Part shown: positions 32,676 to 43,364 of the stretch, piece after piece
Position numbering within the stretch: position 1 is the first letter of the stretch
Layout: the number at the start of each line of letters is the position of its first letter
Assembly: GCA_023391535.1 (NCBI GenBank)
Contig: JAEWAU010000005.1
Location: forward strand, 11,211-75,210
Direction: 5' to 3'
DNA: 64,000 nt
Source: Bacillota bacterium
GTDB taxonomy: Bacteria; Bacillota; Clostridia; Oscillospirales; Ethanoligenentaceae
Translations under genes and position numbers: made by a program
The notes under the pieces: generated by a model
Database searches by the model: none
What the model was told of the DNA's origin: nothing
What the model saw: the letters and a program-made list of their open reading frames with translations, nothing else

Positions 32676-33122
32676 ATGAGCGAGCATCCTATTCAATCGC
32701 TGATGGACACGACACTGCAGAAGATCCGGGAAATGGCGGATGTAAACACCATCATCGGCCAGCAGATCGTCACGCCGGACGGCACCGTCATCATTCCGGT
32801 GTCGCGCGTCTCCATGGGGTTTGCCTCGGGCGGTTCGGATTTCGGCGCCAAGGCGGAAAAACCGCTGTTCGGCGGAGGCGGCGGCGCGGGTGTGAGCATC
32901 CAGCCCGTCGCGTTTATCGTCATCTCGAACGGGAATGTCAAGCTGCTGCATGTGGATAACGCCACGTCGGCAGGCGGCAAGGCCGTTGCGCTCGTTCCGG
33001 AGCTGTTCGACAAGGTCGCGTCCCTGTTTAACAAGGAGAAAAAAAAACCCGAGCCCGCGCCTGCGCCGGAAAGCGCCGCGCCCGGCGATTCCTCTTCCGA
33101 AACGGCCCCGGCGGGGATGTAA
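32676..33122 (+). CDS. gerW: Spore protein GerW/YtfJ
   Basis: 148-residue spore protein found in Bacillus and Clostridia spores. The core IQSLMDTTLQKIREMADVNTIIGQQI, then GTVIIPVSRVSMGFASGGSDFG and the GGGGGAGVSIQPVAFIVI stretch, is typical. The C-terminal Pro/Glu/Ala tail is variable. ATG 32676 has a GGGG site at moderate distance. Confidence 0.93.
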   Translation: MSEHPIQSLMDTTLQKIREMADVNTIIGQQIVTPDGTVIIPVSRVSMGFASGGSDFGAKAEKPLFGGGGGAGVSIQPVAFIVISNGNVKLLHVDNATSAGGKAVALVPELFDKVASLFNKEKKKPEPAPAPESAAPGDSSSETAPAGM

Positions 33123-33229
33123 GCCGCTTTTTTCCCGTATAGGAGGCGGCACACCCCGCATAGGTATGGAAAAGCGGCCCGCGCAAAACGAGCGGGCGCA
33201 ATTCCGAACCGAACGGGCGGTGTTTTGCC

Positions 33230-34378
33230 GTGGAAAAACGCAGGCTGGGGCGGCGGCTCGCAGCGGGAGCCATGTGCATTTTTTTGGCCTTTCAGGGCGC
33301 GGCGCTGCCCGTGCGCGCTCTTTCGGCGCGCGCCTACGCGCTGGTAGAGGAAACCTCCGGCAGGGTAATTGCAAGTTCAAACGGGGATGCGCGCCTGCCC
33401 ATGGCCTCCACCACCAAGATCATGACGGCGCTGCTGGCCGTGGAATCCGGAAAACTCGGCGAAACGGTGACGGTGCCCGAAGAGGCGCTGGCCGTGGAAG
33501 GTTCCTCCATGGGGCTCAAGGCCGGTGAAAAGCTCACCGTGCGGGATCTGGCCTACGGATTGTTGCTGGAATCCGGAAACGATGCGGCGAACACCATCGC
33601 GCTTGCGCTCTCCGGCTCCATTCCGGCTTTTGCGGCGCGCATGAACGAGCGTGCGCAGGCGCTGGGCCTGCAAAACACCCATTTCTGCAACCCCTCGGGG
33701 CTGGACGCCGCCGGGCACTACACCAGCGCCGTCGATCTCGCGCGTCTCGCCGCTGCGGCGATGCAGAACCCCGCTTTCGCGCAGATCGCGGCCACGCGTT
33801 CCATCCGCATCCCATACGACGGCATTGCAAACGGCCGATTGCTCGTGAACCACAACCGCCTGCTGCTTTCCTATGCGGGTGCGATCGGCGTGAAAACCGG
33901 CTTCACCAAAAAAAGCGGGCGCTGCCTTGTTTCGTGCGCGACGCGGAGCGGCGTGACGCTGGTTGCCGTCACGCTGAGCGACCCGAACGATTGGAAGGAC
34001 CATGAGGAGCTGCTCAACAGCGGCTTTGCCCGGCTCAAGAGCACCCCGCTGCTCGAGGCCGCGCCGCCGCTTCAGGCGCGCGTGGAGGGCGGCATGGCCG
34101 ATACGGTGCGCGTGGCGTGTTCGGGCGGCCTTTCCGCCCCGCTTGCGGCGGGAGAGCTTGCCCGCGTGAAACTAAGCGTGCAGCTCGAACGGTTTTACTA
34201 CGCGCCCGTCGCGCAGGGGCAGAAGCTCGGGCAGCTGGTGTTCACGCTGGACGGCGTCGTCCTCCTGCGCCGGGATCTTATTGCCGCGCAAAGCGACCCG
34301 ATGCCGGCGCGCGCGAAAAATCAGAGCTTTTTTACGCGCTTTTGGCGCAGCTTCCGGCTTTTGCTCGGGTGGCTCTGA
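33230..34378 (+). CDS. dacF: D-alanyl-D-alanine carboxypeptidase (DacF type)
   Basis: Penicillin-binding carboxypeptidase, 382 residues from GTG 33230. N-terminal signal peptide (RRLAAGAMCIFLAFQGAALPVRA), then S-x-x-K as Ser60-Thr-Thr-Lys63, SGN near 118 and KTG near 222. The C-terminal beta domain (PBP5_C) follows, and the end (FWRSFRLLLGWL) looks like an amphipathic membrane anchor. Trims peptidoglycan stem peptides outside the membrane; its position next to gerW fits a sporulation role. Confidence 0.93.
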   Translation: MEKRRLGRRLAAGAMCIFLAFQGAALPVRALSARAYALVEETSGRVIASSNGDARLPMASTTKIMTALLAVESGKLGETVTVPEEALAVEGSSMGLKAGEKLTVRDLAYGLLLESGNDAANTIALALSGSIPAFAARMNERAQALGLQNTHFCNPSGLDAAGHYTSAVDLARLAAAAMQNPAFAQIAATRSIRIPYDGIANGRLLVNHNRLLLSYAGAIGVKTGFTKKSGRCLVSCATRSGVTLVAVTLSDPNDWKDHEELLNSGFARLKSTPLLEAAPPLQARVEGGMADTVRVACSGGLSAPLAAGELARVKLSVQLERFYYAPVAQGQKLGQLVFTLDGVVLLRRDLIAAQSDPMPARAKNQSFFTRFWRSFRLLLGWL

Positions 34379-34438
34379 ACACCTTCCGGGCGGAATACAG
34401 AATCATAAAAAAACAGGAAAAAAGAAGGAGCAATTTTT

Positions 34439-35191
34439 TTGAACCACAAACCCATGCGTCTGCAAAAATATATTTCCGCCTGCGGAAAGGCTTCGCGGCG
34501 GCATGCCGAGGAGCTGATTTCCGCCGGCGAGGTTACGGTGAACGGCCGCGCCGCCGAAATCGGCATGAGCGTAGTGCCGGGGAAGGACCATGTGCTGCTG
34601 AGCGGCGAGCTGCTGGAACTGCCGAGGGGCAAGACCTACATAGCGCTCAACAAGCCCCGCGGGTATGTCACCACCATGAGCGACGAGCTGGGCCGCCGCT
34701 GCATTACGGAGCTGATTAAAGAGGTAGGCCCGCGCGTGTTCCCCATCGGCCGGCTGGACCGGGATTCCGAAGGGCTTTTGCTGCTCACCGACGACGGCTT
34801 GTTCGCAAACGCCCTGATGCACCCCAAAAATCATGTGGCGAAGGTCTACCACGTTTCGGTGCGGCCTCCGATTTCGGAGGAGCAGCTCACGCGCATCTCC
34901 ACAGGGGTGGAGATCGACGGTGCGAAGGTTTCCCCGGCAAAAATCGTGATGCTGCACCGGTATGAGGACCGCTCCGTGCTGGAATTCACCCTGTTCGAGG
35001 GAAAGAACCGCGAAATCCGCCGCATCTGCGAAGCGCTGAACCTGGAGGTTGCCCGCCTTTCGCGCGTGGAAGAGGGCGCGGTGCGCCTCGGGGGCATGAA
35101 GCCCGGCGAATGGCGCGAGCTCACCGAAAAAGAGCTTGCCTCCCTTCGCCGCATGGCGGGCATCGGGCCGAAACCGAACGCGCCGAAATAA
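34439..35191 (+). CDS. rluB: Pseudouridine synthase, RsuA/RluB family
   Basis: 250 residues from TTG 34439, chosen for AGAAGGAGC upstream. An S4 RNA-binding domain (MRLQKYISACGKASRRHAEELI) is followed by the catalytic GRLDRDSEGLLLLTDDG with Asp107. Probably converts U to pseudouridine in 23S rRNA (RluB role). Confidence 0.92.
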   Translation: MNHKPMRLQKYISACGKASRRHAEELISAGEVTVNGRAAEIGMSVVPGKDHVLLSGELLELPRGKTYIALNKPRGYVTTMSDELGRRCITELIKEVGPRVFPIGRLDRDSEGLLLLTDDGLFANALMHPKNHVAKVYHVSVRPPISEEQLTRISTGVEIDGAKVSPAKIVMLHRYEDRSVLEFTLFEGKNREIRRICEALNLEVARLSRVEEGAVRLGGMKPGEWRELTEKELASLRRMAGIGPKPNAPK

Positions 35192-35242
35192 AGGTACACG
35201 AACAAACGGGATGGGACAAGCCGGAAAGGGCGGGCAAAACGG

Positions 35243-35626
35243 ATGATTGAAATTCTGCTGGTTCCGGAAAGCGGGCTTCGGCCGCTCTGCGCGCGGCTGG
35301 GCGTACCCGCCTTTCCGGGGCTGCTGGTTTACGCCGCGAAGGACGGCGCGCAGGAGCTTGGCTGGTGCGGCTTTATTCCGCGAGGGGACGAGGGCGAGCT
35401 GTGCTTTTCCCACGTGGCGGAGCCTTCGCTTCGCCTTTTGGAGGACGGGCTGCTGCGCTGCGCGCTCTCGTATCTTTACGAGCACGGTGTGCGCAAAGCC
35501 TTCTGCCGCGGCAGCGTGGACCCGCGGCTTCTCAAACGCCTGGGCTTTTCGCGGCAGGGCGAGGTGTGGAAGCTCGGCTTTGCCGGAAGCTTTCTGGAAC
35601 AGGGCTGCTCCGGCGAAACGTGCTAG
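35243..35626 (+). CDS. Hypothetical protein, possible GNAT-like fold
   Basis: 127 residues, family not recognised. It contains GWCGFIPRGDEGELCFSHVAEPSLRLLEDGLLRCALSYLYEHGVRKAFCRG, which has the look of a GNAT strand-helix-strand, but the acetyl-CoA loop is not obvious. Stands behind rluB and ahead of the pyr leader. Low-complexity Leu/Gly content, no signal or membrane segment. Confidence 0.6.
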   Translation: MIEILLVPESGLRPLCARLGVPAFPGLLVYAAKDGAQELGWCGFIPRGDEGELCFSHVAEPSLRLLEDGLLRCALSYLYEHGVRKAFCRGSVDPRLLKRLGFSRQGEVWKLGFAGSFLEQGCSGETC

Positions 35627-35674
35627 GCGCTTCGTTTCACGGAACGGAAAATTAATAATTTTGCAGATATTCTA

Positions 35675-35703
35675 TGGACAATTCGCGGTGCGTGGTGTAT
35701 AAT
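35675..35703 (+). promoter_or_regulatory. Promoter of the pyr operon
   Basis: TGGACA (35675-35680), a 17-bp spacer and TATAAT (35698-35703), ~65 bp before the PyrR-binding site. Confidence 0.85.
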
Positions 35704-35768
35704 AGCGCACAGCAGAGAAAATACAATTAAGTTTAGGCGTGAAATGGCGGCTTTACTGTCGTCAAATG

Positions 35769-35875
35769 CCTTTAAAGCGGTCCTGTGAGGCCGAAAAGGT
35801 GTTGATTGTTCCCGTTTACGCAGGGAGTTCAGCGAAAATCAACAGCCCGGGTCTCATAACCCGGGCTGTATTTTT
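35769..35875 (+). promoter_or_regulatory. PyrR-dependent attenuator (binding loop plus terminator)
   Basis: A stem-loop at 35769-35799 displays GGTCCTGTGAGGCC, matching the PyrR anti-antiterminator loop consensus (ARUCCNGNGAGGYU). It is followed by an alternative antiterminator in which GTTGATTGTTCCC faces GGGA...AAATCAAC, and by the terminator ACAGCCCGGGT/ACCCGGGCTGT (35842-35869) with TTTTT. UMP-bound PyrR should favour termination. No other such loop is clear further down the operon. Confidence 0.92.
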
Positions 35876-35916
35876 ATGCTTGTGTTATGCATAAATATTC
35901 GGATGGGGGTTTGGCA

Positions 35917-36489
35917 GTGCAAACCGAACAGCACGAAAAGGCGGAGATCATGGACGAAAAATCCATTCTGCGCGCGGTGGCGCGCATCTCCTACGAGATC
36001 GTGGAACGCAACCACGGCGCGCAGGACCTCTGCATCATCGGCATCAAACGGCGCGGCGCGGTGCTGGCCAGAATGGTGGCGCAGAAAATCGACGAGGTGG
36101 AGGGCGTTCGGGTGCCCATCGGCTTCCTGGATATCACCCCCTACCGGGACGACCGCGAAAGCAGCGGCGCGGAGGAGGACAGCGACGTGCCCTTCTCCGT
36201 TTCGGGCAAGATCGTCGTTCTGGTGGACGACGTCATCTTCACGGGGCGCAGCGCCCGCGCCGCCATCGACGGCGTGATGCACCGGGGCCGGCCCGCGAGC
36301 CTCCAGTTCGCCGTGCTCATCGACCGCGGCCACCGCGAGCTGCCCATCCGGCCCGACTTCGTGGGCAAGAACGTGCCCACATCGCGCAGCGAATCGGTTG
36401 CCGTGCGCGTCACCGAATACGACGGGGAAAACCGCGTGGTCATTCTGGGCGAGCCGGAGGAAGACGGGAGGTGCGCGCATGGCGGATAA
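35917..36489 (+). CDS. pyrR: Bifunctional PyrR: pyr operon RNA-binding attenuation protein and uracil phosphoribosyltransferase
   Basis: 190 residues. PRTase loop VVLVDDVIFTGRSARAA carries the PRPP motif; KRRGAVLARMVAQKI and QRSESVAV-type C-terminal RSESVAVRV fit PyrR. GTG 35917 is chosen because GGGGG lies 7 bp upstream; the earlier ATG 35887 has no ribosome site and follows the terminator T run closely. Encoded directly behind the attenuator it acts on. Confidence 0.93.
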   Translation: MQTEQHEKAEIMDEKSILRAVARISYEIVERNHGAQDLCIIGIKRRGAVLARMVAQKIDEVEGVRVPIGFLDITPYRDDRESSGAEEDSDVPFSVSGKIVVLVDDVIFTGRSARAAIDGVMHRGRPASLQFAVLIDRGHRELPIRPDFVGKNVPTSRSESVAVRVTEYDGENRVVILGEPEEDGRCAHGG

Positions 36490-37774
36490 GCTGCTGCTGC
36501 GCGGCGCGCGCGTCGTTTCCCCGGAGCGGGAAGAGGCGGAGTGCGACCTCCTGCTTGAAGACGGCCGCATTGCCGCCGTGGCGCCGCGCATCGAAGCGGA
36601 GTGCCCGGCGTTCGACGCGCGCGGGCTGTGCGCGGCTCCGGGGCTTGTGGATATGCACGTGCACCTGCGCGACCCCGGCCAAACGCGGAAGGAAGACATC
36701 GAAACGGGTTGCCGCGCGGCCGCGGCGGGCGGCGTCACGTCCCTTGCCGCCATGCCCAACACATCCCCCGCGGCGGATTGCGCGCAGGTGCTGCGCTACG
36801 AACTTGCGCGCGCGGCGGGCACGGGAATTCACGTGTACCCGATCGCGGCGGTTACCATCGGGCAGAACGGCGCGGAGCTGTGCGATTTTGCCGCGCTGAA
36901 AAAAGCCGGGGCCGTCGCCTTTTCGGACGACGGGCGCCCCGTGGCGGATGCCGCCGTGATGCTTGCCGCCATGCGGGCGGCCAAAAGCTTAGGCGTGCCG
37001 GTGATTTCCCACTGCGAAGAACCGTCGCTTGCGGGCGGAAAGGTCAACGAAGGCGCCATCTCACGCGCGCTCGGCGTGCCGGGAATGCCCGCAGCGGCCG
37101 AAGCCGCGCAGGCCGCGCGGGAAGCAGCACTCTCCGCCTGCACGGGGCTTCAGGTGCATATCGCGCACGTGAGCGCGGCCCAAACGGTGGAGATCATCCG
37201 CTGCGCCAAGCGCCGCGGCGTTCCCGTTACGGCGGAAACCTGCCCGCATTATTTCAGCCTGGACGAATCTCTCGTGCTCCGGCGCGACGCCGATTACCGC
37301 ATGAATCCGCCCCTGCGCACGGCGCGCGACGTGGAAGCGGTGCGCGAGGCGCTGCGGGACGGCACGCTCGACTGCATCGTCACCGACCACGCGCCCCATA
37401 CCGCCGCCGAAAAGGCGGATTTTGAAGCCGCGCCGAACGGCGTGGTTGGGCTCGAAACCTCGCTTGCTGCCGGAATCACGTTTCTGGTGCGCCCCGGCGT
37501 GCTCACATTGCGGGAATTGATCGCAAAAATGTCCGTCGCACCCGCGCGGCTGCTGCATCTGAACGCAGGCACCCTCGAACCGGGCGCACCCGCCGATCTT
37601 ACGCTGTTCGACCCGCAGGAACGCTGGACGGTGGACCCCGCCCGCCTGCACTCAAAATCCCACAACACGGCTTTCAAGGGAATGGAGCTTTACGGGCGCG
37701 TCCACCTCACCGTCGCGTCGGGCCGTGTCGTTTTCCGGAGCGCGCGCTTTGGCGGGCGCGGGCCGGAGCAATAA
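36479..37774 (+). CDS. pyrC: Dihydroorotase
   Basis: Zn amidohydrolase closing carbamoyl-aspartate to dihydroorotate; 431 residues. Metal motif MHVHLRDPGQTRKED near 58-72, PNTSPAADCAQ, ETCPHYFSLDE, and CIVTDHAPH near 298-306. ATG 36479 behind GGGAGG overlaps the last codons of pyrR by 11 bp. Aspartate transcarbamoylase (pyrB), which makes the substrate, is not in this cluster. Confidence 0.95.
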   Translation: MADKLLLRGARVVSPEREEAECDLLLEDGRIAAVAPRIEAECPAFDARGLCAAPGLVDMHVHLRDPGQTRKEDIETGCRAAAAGGVTSLAAMPNTSPAADCAQVLRYELARAAGTGIHVYPIAAVTIGQNGAELCDFAALKKAGAVAFSDDGRPVADAAVMLAAMRAAKSLGVPVISHCEEPSLAGGKVNEGAISRALGVPGMPAAAEAAQAAREAALSACTGLQVHIAHVSAAQTVEIIRCAKRRGVPVTAETCPHYFSLDESLVLRRDADYRMNPPLRTARDVEAVREALRDGTLDCIVTDHAPHTAAEKADFEAAPNGVVGLETSLAAGITFLVRPGVLTLRELIAKMSVAPARLLHLNAGTLEPGAPADLTLFDPQERWTVDPARLHSKSHNTAFKGMELYGRVHLTVASGRVVFRSARFGGRGPEQ

Positions 37775-37833
37775 AACCGGAAAAAAGCAGAGAAAATACA
37801 CGCTAAAAATACACACGGAAAGAAGGAACCGAA

Positions 37834-38778
37834 ATGCCGTTCGATACGCTGATCGAGAAAATCGTACAGACGCAAAACCCCACCGTGGCGGGGCTGGACC
37901 CCAACCTTGAACTGCTGCCCGCCCACCTGCTGCGGGAGGCGGAAGCAGCCCACGGCTCCGGTGCGGAAGGAGCAGCCGCCGCGGTATTCGCGTTTAATAA
38001 AGGAATTATCGATGCGCTGTGCGATATTGTCCCCGCCGTAAAACCGCAGTGCGCCTATTACGAACTGCTCGGCTGGCAGGGGATGCGGGCTCTTTCCGAA
38101 ACCATCGCCTATGCGAAGGCAAAAGGCATGTTCGTCATCACGGACGGCAAGCGCGGCGACATCGGTTCCACGATGGAGGCTTATGCAGCGGCGCATTTGG
38201 GCAAAGTGCGGTTCGGCGGCGAAACGTTCGAGCCGTTCGGCGCCGACGCGCTCACGGTGAACGGATACCTGGGAACCGACGGCATCGCGCCGCTTTTGAA
38301 CATCTGCCGCGAGGCGAAAAAAGGCTTTTTCGTTCTCGTAAAAACCTCGAACCCTTCGGCCGGCGAGCTGCAGGAGCAATCCGTGGAAGGCGGCTCGGCG
38401 GTGTTTGAAACGATGGGCGATTTCTGCGAGCGCTGGGGCGAGCAGCTGCCCGGCAAATACGGGTACAGCGGCGCGGGCGCCGTGGTGGGGGCCACCTGGC
38501 CGCGCCAGCTTGCCGAGTTGCGCGCGCGGCTGCCGCATACCTTCTTCCTCGTGCCGGGGTACGGCGCGCAGGGAGGGGCCGCGAAGGACGTGGCCGGCGG
38601 CTTTGATGCAAACGGCCTCGGCGCCGTGGTAAACGCGTCGCGTTCGCTGCTTTACGCCTACCGGAAAGAGGGAAGCGACGGGCGCGATTTCGCCGCCGCC
38701 GCGCAACGCGAGGCCATCCGCATGCGCGACGCCCTCCGCGCCGTGGTTCCGGGCGGCTTCCGGCTGCCGGAAACCTGA
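37834..38778 (+). CDS. pyrF: Orotidine-5'-phosphate decarboxylase (type 2)
   Basis: Decarboxylates OMP to UMP; 314 residues as in the longer bacterial type. GLDPNLELLP at residues 20-29 and the catalytic VITDGKRGDIGSTMEAYA around 96-113 with Lys and Asp are clear. VKTSNPSAGELQ and GAVVGATWP follow. Spacing to pyrC is 59 bp. Confidence 0.95.
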   Translation: MPFDTLIEKIVQTQNPTVAGLDPNLELLPAHLLREAEAAHGSGAEGAAAAVFAFNKGIIDALCDIVPAVKPQCAYYELLGWQGMRALSETIAYAKAKGMFVITDGKRGDIGSTMEAYAAAHLGKVRFGGETFEPFGADALTVNGYLGTDGIAPLLNICREAKKGFFVLVKTSNPSAGELQEQSVEGGSAVFETMGDFCERWGEQLPGKYGYSGAGAVVGATWPRQLAELRARLPHTFFLVPGYGAQGGAAKDVAGGFDANGLGAVVNASRSLLYAYRKEGSDGRDFAAAAQREAIRMRDALRAVVPGGFRLPET

Positions 38779-38887
38779 CCCCGGCGGAGCAAACCGCTCC
38801 GCACCCGCTTTTTCTTTTGATTCTGCACTTACCGCGGGCATCGCTCCCGGCGCCCCGCCGAACAGGCGCGGGCCGGGCAGGAAAGGA

Positions 38888-39994
38888 ATGGAGTACACCA
38901 TGGGCTTGGGAGAAAAGAAAGCATTCCTGCTTCTGGCGGACGGAACGGTCTTCGAAGGCTTTTCCATCGGCGCGCAGGGCACTACGATCGGCGAAACGGT
39001 GTTCAATACCGGCATGACGGGCTACGAGGAAGTTCTAACGGACCCTTCCTATTACGGCCAGATCGTCACACAGACCTACCCGCTCATCGGCAATTACGGC
39101 GTGAACAGCGAGGATACCGAATCGCGGTGCTCCTGGGTGAAAGGCTATATTGTGCGAGAGGAATGCGACGAGCCCAGCAATTTCCGCTGTGAGGGCGCGC
39201 TCGACGCTTTTCTGAAGGAGCAGGGCGTCGTCGGGCTTTGCGGCATCGATACGCGCCGCCTGACGCGCATCATCCGCGAGCACGGCGTGATGAACGGCGC
39301 CATCACCACAAAAGAGGGCCTTGCGAACCGTTCCGGGCTGCTCCGGCAGATCCGCGGCTATGAGATCGTAAACGCCGTGAATTCCGTAACCATTGCGCAA
39401 AAGGAGGAAATCAAAGCCGAAAACGGCACCCTGCGTGTGGCGCTGCTCGACTACGGCTATAAAAAGAACATCCTGCGCAGCCTGCTTGCCCGCGGCTGCA
39501 GCGTAACGGTGTACCCAGCGCTCACGGAGCCCGAAGAGATTCTGCGCGGCGCGCCGGACGGCATCATGCTCTCGAACGGCCCGGGCGACCCGGCCGAGTG
39601 CACGCAGGCCATCGCAAACCTGAAAGTGCTCACCCAAAGCGGCATGCCCATCTTCGGCATCTGCCTCGGGCATCAGCTTCTGGCGCTCGCCCACGGGGCG
39701 AAAACCGTCAAGCTCAAATACGGGCACCGCGGCGCGAACCACCCGGTGAAGGATCTGAACCGCGACCGCACCTATATCACCAGCCAGAACCACGGTTTTG
39801 CGGTGGTGGCGGATTCGCTGCCCGCACAGGTGGGCGAGGTGAGCCACGTGAACCTCAACGACGGCACCGTGGAGGGCGTACGCTACCGCGGCGGGCGCAT
39901 GTTCACGGTCCAGTTCCACCCGGAGGCGTCGCCCGGCCCGCATGATTCCGCGTATCTCTTCGACGAATTCATCGGCCTGATGAAAAAGGCCTGA
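38888..39994 (+). CDS. carA: Carbamoyl-phosphate synthase small subunit
   Basis: Glutamine amidotransferase subunit, 368 residues. N-terminal [12 protein letters not shown] and [17 protein letters not shown], then the class I GATase domain with nucleophile Cys259 in [15 protein letters not shown] and the triad end HPEASPGP. Between pyrF and carA a small hairpin (CGGAGC/GCTCCG) followed by CTTTTTCTTTT lies at about 38785-38818; a weak internal terminator at most. Confidence 0.96.
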   Translation: MEYTMGLGEKKAFLLLADGTVFEGFSIGAQGTTIGETVFNTGMTGYEEVLTDPSYYGQIVTQTYPLIGNYGVNSEDTESRCSWVKGYIVREECDEPSNFRCEGALDAFLKEQGVVGLCGIDTRRLTRIIREHGVMNGAITTKEGLANRSGLLRQIRGYEIVNAVNSVTIAQKEEIKAENGTLRVALLDYGYKKNILRSLLARGCSVTVYPALTEPEEILRGAPDGIMLSNGPGDPAECTQAIANLKVLTQSGMPIFGICLGHQLLALAHGAKTVKLKYGHRGANHPVKDLNRDRTYITSQNHGFAVVADSLPAQVGEVSHVNLNDGTVEGVRYRGGRMFTVQFHPEASPGPHDSAYLFDEFIGLMKKA

Positions 39995-40071
39995 TACGAA
40001 TCTGCGAACGCTTATCGGAGATTCGTATGACGCGTTTGTGCAAGGCGCTTTCAGGAAAGGAGCATTCCAAC

Positions 40072-43000
40072 ATGCCCAAAGACCCAAGCATCAAAAAAGT
40101 TCTTGTCATCGGCTCCGGCCCCATCGTCATCGGGCAGGCGGCGGAATTCGATTACGCAGGCACCCAGGCCTGCCGCGCCCTGCGCGAGGAGGGGCTGGAG
40201 GTCGTTCTCATCAACTCCAACCCGGCCACTATCATGACGGATAAAATGATGGCGGACCGCATTTATATCGAGCCGCTCACCCCGGAAGTGGTCAAGCGCG
40301 TGATCGGGCTCGAAAAGCCGGACAGCGTGCTCCCCACGCTGGGCGGGCAGACGGGTTTGAACCTCGCCATGGGGCTGGCAAACGACGGCTTCCTGGAAAA
40401 GGCCGGCGTGCGTCTGCTGGGCACCAAACCGGATACCATCCGCAAGGCCGAGGACCGGCAGGCGTTTAAGGACACCATGCTCTCCATCGGCGAACCGTGC
40501 ATTGCCTCCGAGGTGGTGGAGAGCGTGGAGGACGCGCTTTCCTACGCCGAAACCATCGAATATCCCGTAATCGTCCGCCCCGCCTACACGCTGGGCGGCA
40601 GCGGCGGCGGCATCGCGCAGACCCCGAAGGAGCTCGCGGACATCGCCGAAAACGGACTGCGCCTTTCGATGATTCACCAGATCCTCGTGGAAAAGTGCAT
40701 CGCGGGCTGGAAAGAGATCGAATACGAGGTGATGCGCGACCACAAAGGCAACGTCATCACCGTCTGCAACATGGAAAACATCGACCCCGTGGGCATTCAC
40801 ACGGGCGATTCCATCGTGGTGGCGCCCTCGCAGACGCTTTCGGACAAGGACTATCAGATGCTGCGCTCCGCGGCGCTCAACATCATCACGGCGCTGGGCG
40901 TGGAGGGCGGCTGCAACGTGCAGTTCGCGCTGCACCCGGATTCGTTCGAATACGCCGTCATCGAGGTCAACCCCCGCGTGTCGCGCTCCTCGGCGCTGGC
41001 CTCCAAGGCCACGGGCTACCCCATCGCCAAGGTGGCGGCCAAAATCGCCGTGGGCTACAGCCTCGATGAGATCAAGAACGCCGTAACGGGAAAAACCTAC
41101 GCCTGCTTCGAGCCGGCTCTCGATTACTGCGTGGTCAAGTTCCCCAAATGGCCGTTCGATAAATTCGTCTACGCCAGGCGCGTGCTGGGCACCCAGATGA
41201 AGGCGACGGGCGAGGTGATGGCCATCGGCAACTCCTTCGAGCTCGCCATGATGAAGGCCGTGCGCTCCATCGAGCTGAAGCTCAACACCATGTCCATGCC
41301 GAAGATGGCGGCGCTTTCCGATTACGACCTCGATAAGCAGATCCATGTGCCAGACGACGAGCGCATCTTCGCGGTGTACGAAGCCCTCAAGCGCGGCGTG
41401 GACCCGGATTACATCTTCGACGTGACAAAGATCGACCGCTGGTTCCTCAATAAATTCTTAAAGCTCGCCCGCATGGAGCTCGCGCTCGCCGAAGGCGCGC
41501 TCACCCCCGAAAAAGCCCTCGCCGCCAAAAAGTGCGGCTTCCTCGATTCCACCATCGAGGCGCTCTCAAAGCAGGAGCTGCCCGAAAAGCGGTACGCCGC
41601 CTATAAGATGGTGGATACTTGCGCGGCGGAGTTTGCGGCGGAAACGCCGTATTTTTACTCCACGTGGGATGACGAGAACGAGGCGGCGCAGCACATCGCG
41701 GAGCACGAAACAGGCAAAAAGAAGGTCATCGTGTTCGGCTCCGGCCCCATCCGCATCGGGCAGGGCATCGAGTTCGATTACTGCTCGGTGCACTGCGTGT
41801 GGGCGCTCAAGGAAAACGGCTTTGAAACGGTAATCGCCAACAACAACCCCGAAACCGTCTCCACGGACTTCGACACCGGTGACCGCCTGTATTTCGACCC
41901 GCTTACCGGCGAGGACGTGGCGAACCTCATCGCCACTGAAAAGCCCTGGGGCGTGGTGGTGCAGTTCGGCGGGCAAACCGCCATCAAGCTCACGAAGTAC
42001 CTGCGCAAAATGGGCGTGCGCATTTTGGGCACGAGCGCGGATGACATCGACGCCGCCGAGGACCGCGAGCGCTTCGACGAAATTCTCGAGCAGACGCATA
42101 TCCCGCGCGCGGCGGGCCACACCGTCTTTACCGAGGAGGAAGCGGTGAAAGCCGCGGGCGAGCTGCACTATCCGGTGCTGCTGCGCCCCTCCTACGTGCT
42201 GGGCGGGCAGAACATGATCATCGCCTACAACGACGACGATGTTGTGGAGTACATGGATATCATCCTGCGCCAGGGCATCGAAAACCCCGTGCTCATCGAC
42301 AAATACCTCATGGGCAAAGAGGTGGAAGTGGACGCCATCTGCGACGGCGAGGATATCCTCATCCCGGGCATCATGGAGCACATCGAGCGCGCGGGCATCC
42401 ATTCGGGCGATTCCATCTCCGTGTACCCGACGCAAACGCTCTCGCAGCGCAATAAAGATACCATCGTTGCGTACACCAAACGGCTTTCGGCCGCCCTGCA
42501 TGTGGTGGGGCTCGTAAACATCCAGTTCGTCGTGTATAGCGGCGAGGTCTACGTCATCGAGGTCAACCCGCGCTCCTCGCGCACCGTGCCGTACATCAGC
42601 AAGGTGACGGGCGTGCCCATGGTGGACCTCGCCACCAAATGCATGCTCGGCGCAAAGCTCCGGGATCTGGGCTTCGGCACGGGCGTCCACCCGGTGGGCG
42701 ACTATGTGGCCGTGAAGGTGCCGGTGTTCAGCTTCGAAAAGCTTCACGACGTGGATACGCTGCTCGGGCCGGAGATGAAATCCACAGGCGAAGTGCTCGG
42801 CATCGCCAAAACGTTCCACGAGGCGCTGCTCAAGGGACTTACGGCTGCCGGGTACAAGATGAAGCGGGGCGGCGGCGTGCTCCTCACCGTGCGCAATTCC
42901 GATAAGCAGGAGATCATCCCGGTGGCGGAACAATTCGCCAAACTCGGCTACACCATCTACGCCACGGCGGGCACGGCGCATCTGCTCAACACGAACATGA

Positions 43001-43263
43001 TCGCCGCGAACTCCGTGCGCAAGGTAAACGAGCCGGAGCCGAACATCTTCACGCTGCTCGAAAGCGGGAAGATCGATTTCGTCATTTCTACCTCGGCCAA
43101 GGGCCGCATTCCGCAGCGCGACAGCGTGAAGATGCGCCGCAAGGCCGTGGAGCGTTCCATCCCGTGCCTCACCGCCATCGATACGGCGAACGCGCTGCTT
43201 TCGTGCATCCGGCTCGGGAAGACCATTCAGGACGTCGATCTGGTGGACATCACGAAAATTTAA
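40072..43263 (+). CDS. carB: Carbamoyl-phosphate synthase large subunit
   Basis: 1063 residues with the duplicated ATP-grasp plan: both halves show the [19 protein letters not shown] / [19 protein letters not shown] repeat, and [14 protein letters not shown] / [14 protein letters not shown]. The C-terminal allosteric domain with [15 protein letters not shown] follows. ATG 40072 is chosen for AGGAAAGGAG; the longer frame from 40027 has none. Supplies carbamoyl phosphate for pyrimidine and arginine synthesis. Confidence 0.97.
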   Translation: MPKDPSIKKVLVIGSGPIVIGQAAEFDYAGTQACRALREEGLEVVLINSNPATIMTDKMMADRIYIEPLTPEVVKRVIGLEKPDSVLPTLGGQTGLNLAMGLANDGFLEKAGVRLLGTKPDTIRKAEDRQAFKDTMLSIGEPCIASEVVESVEDALSYAETIEYPVIVRPAYTLGGSGGGIAQTPKELADIAENGLRLSMIHQILVEKCIAGWKEIEYEVMRDHKGNVITVCNMENIDPVGIHTGDSIVVAPSQTLSDKDYQMLRSAALNIITALGVEGGCNVQFALHPDSFEYAVIEVNPRVSRSSALASKATGYPIAKVAAKIAVGYSLDEIKNAVTGKTYACFEPALDYCVVKFPKWPFDKFVYARRVLGTQMKATGEVMAIGNSFELAMMKAVRSIELKLNTMSMPKMAALSDYDLDKQIHVPDDERIFAVYEALKRGVDPDYIFDVTKIDRWFLNKFLKLARMELALAEGALTPEKALAAKKCGFLDSTIEALSKQELPEKRYAAYKMVDTCAAEFAAETPYFYSTWDDENEAAQHIAEHETGKKKVIVFGSGPIRIGQGIEFDYCSVHCVWALKENGFETVIANNNPETVSTDFDTGDRLYFDPLTGEDVANLIATEKPWGVVVQFGGQTAIKLTKYLRKMGVRILGTSADDIDAAEDRERFDEILEQTHIPRAAGHTVFTEEEAVKAAGELHYPVLLRPSYVLGGQNMIIAYNDDDVVEYMDIILRQGIENPVLIDKYLMGKEVEVDAICDGEDILIPGIMEHIERAGIHSGDSISVYPTQTLSQRNKDTIVAYTKRLSAALHVVGLVNIQFVVYSGEVYVIEVNPRSSRTVPYISKVTGVPMVDLATKCMLGAKLRDLGFGTGVHPVGDYVAVKVPVFSFEKLHDVDTLLGPEMKSTGEVLGIAKTFHEALLKGLTAAGYKMKRGGGVLLTVRNSDKQEIIPVAEQFAKLGYTIYATAGTAHLLNTNMIAANSVRKVNEPEPNIFTLLESGKIDFVISTSAKGRIPQRDSVKMRRKAVERSIPCLTAIDTANALLSCIRLGKTIQDVDLVDITKI

Positions 43264-43312
43264 CGGTATAATAGGAAAAGGTCCCGGGCGGAGCTTCGCG
43301 GCTCCGCCTTTT
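43244..43312 (+). promoter_or_regulatory. Internal promoter and hairpin before pyrK
   Basis: TGGACA (43244-43249), 17 bp and TATAAT (43267-43272) overlap the end of carB and match the pyr promoter exactly in both hexamers. They are followed by GGCGGAGC/GCTCCGCC and TTTT (43287-43312), a terminator-like hairpin 53 bp before pyrK, so pyrKD may be transcribed separately and attenuated. Confidence 0.55.
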
Positions 43313-43364
43313 GTACGAATCGCTTCAAAGCGGGAGGAGGCGGCCGCCCGGCGGCCTGGAAAAT

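Noticed and set aside
40051..42981. Long minus-strand frames over carB
   Set aside because: GC-rich third positions of carB keep these antisense frames open; carB is complete and in frame on the plus strand.
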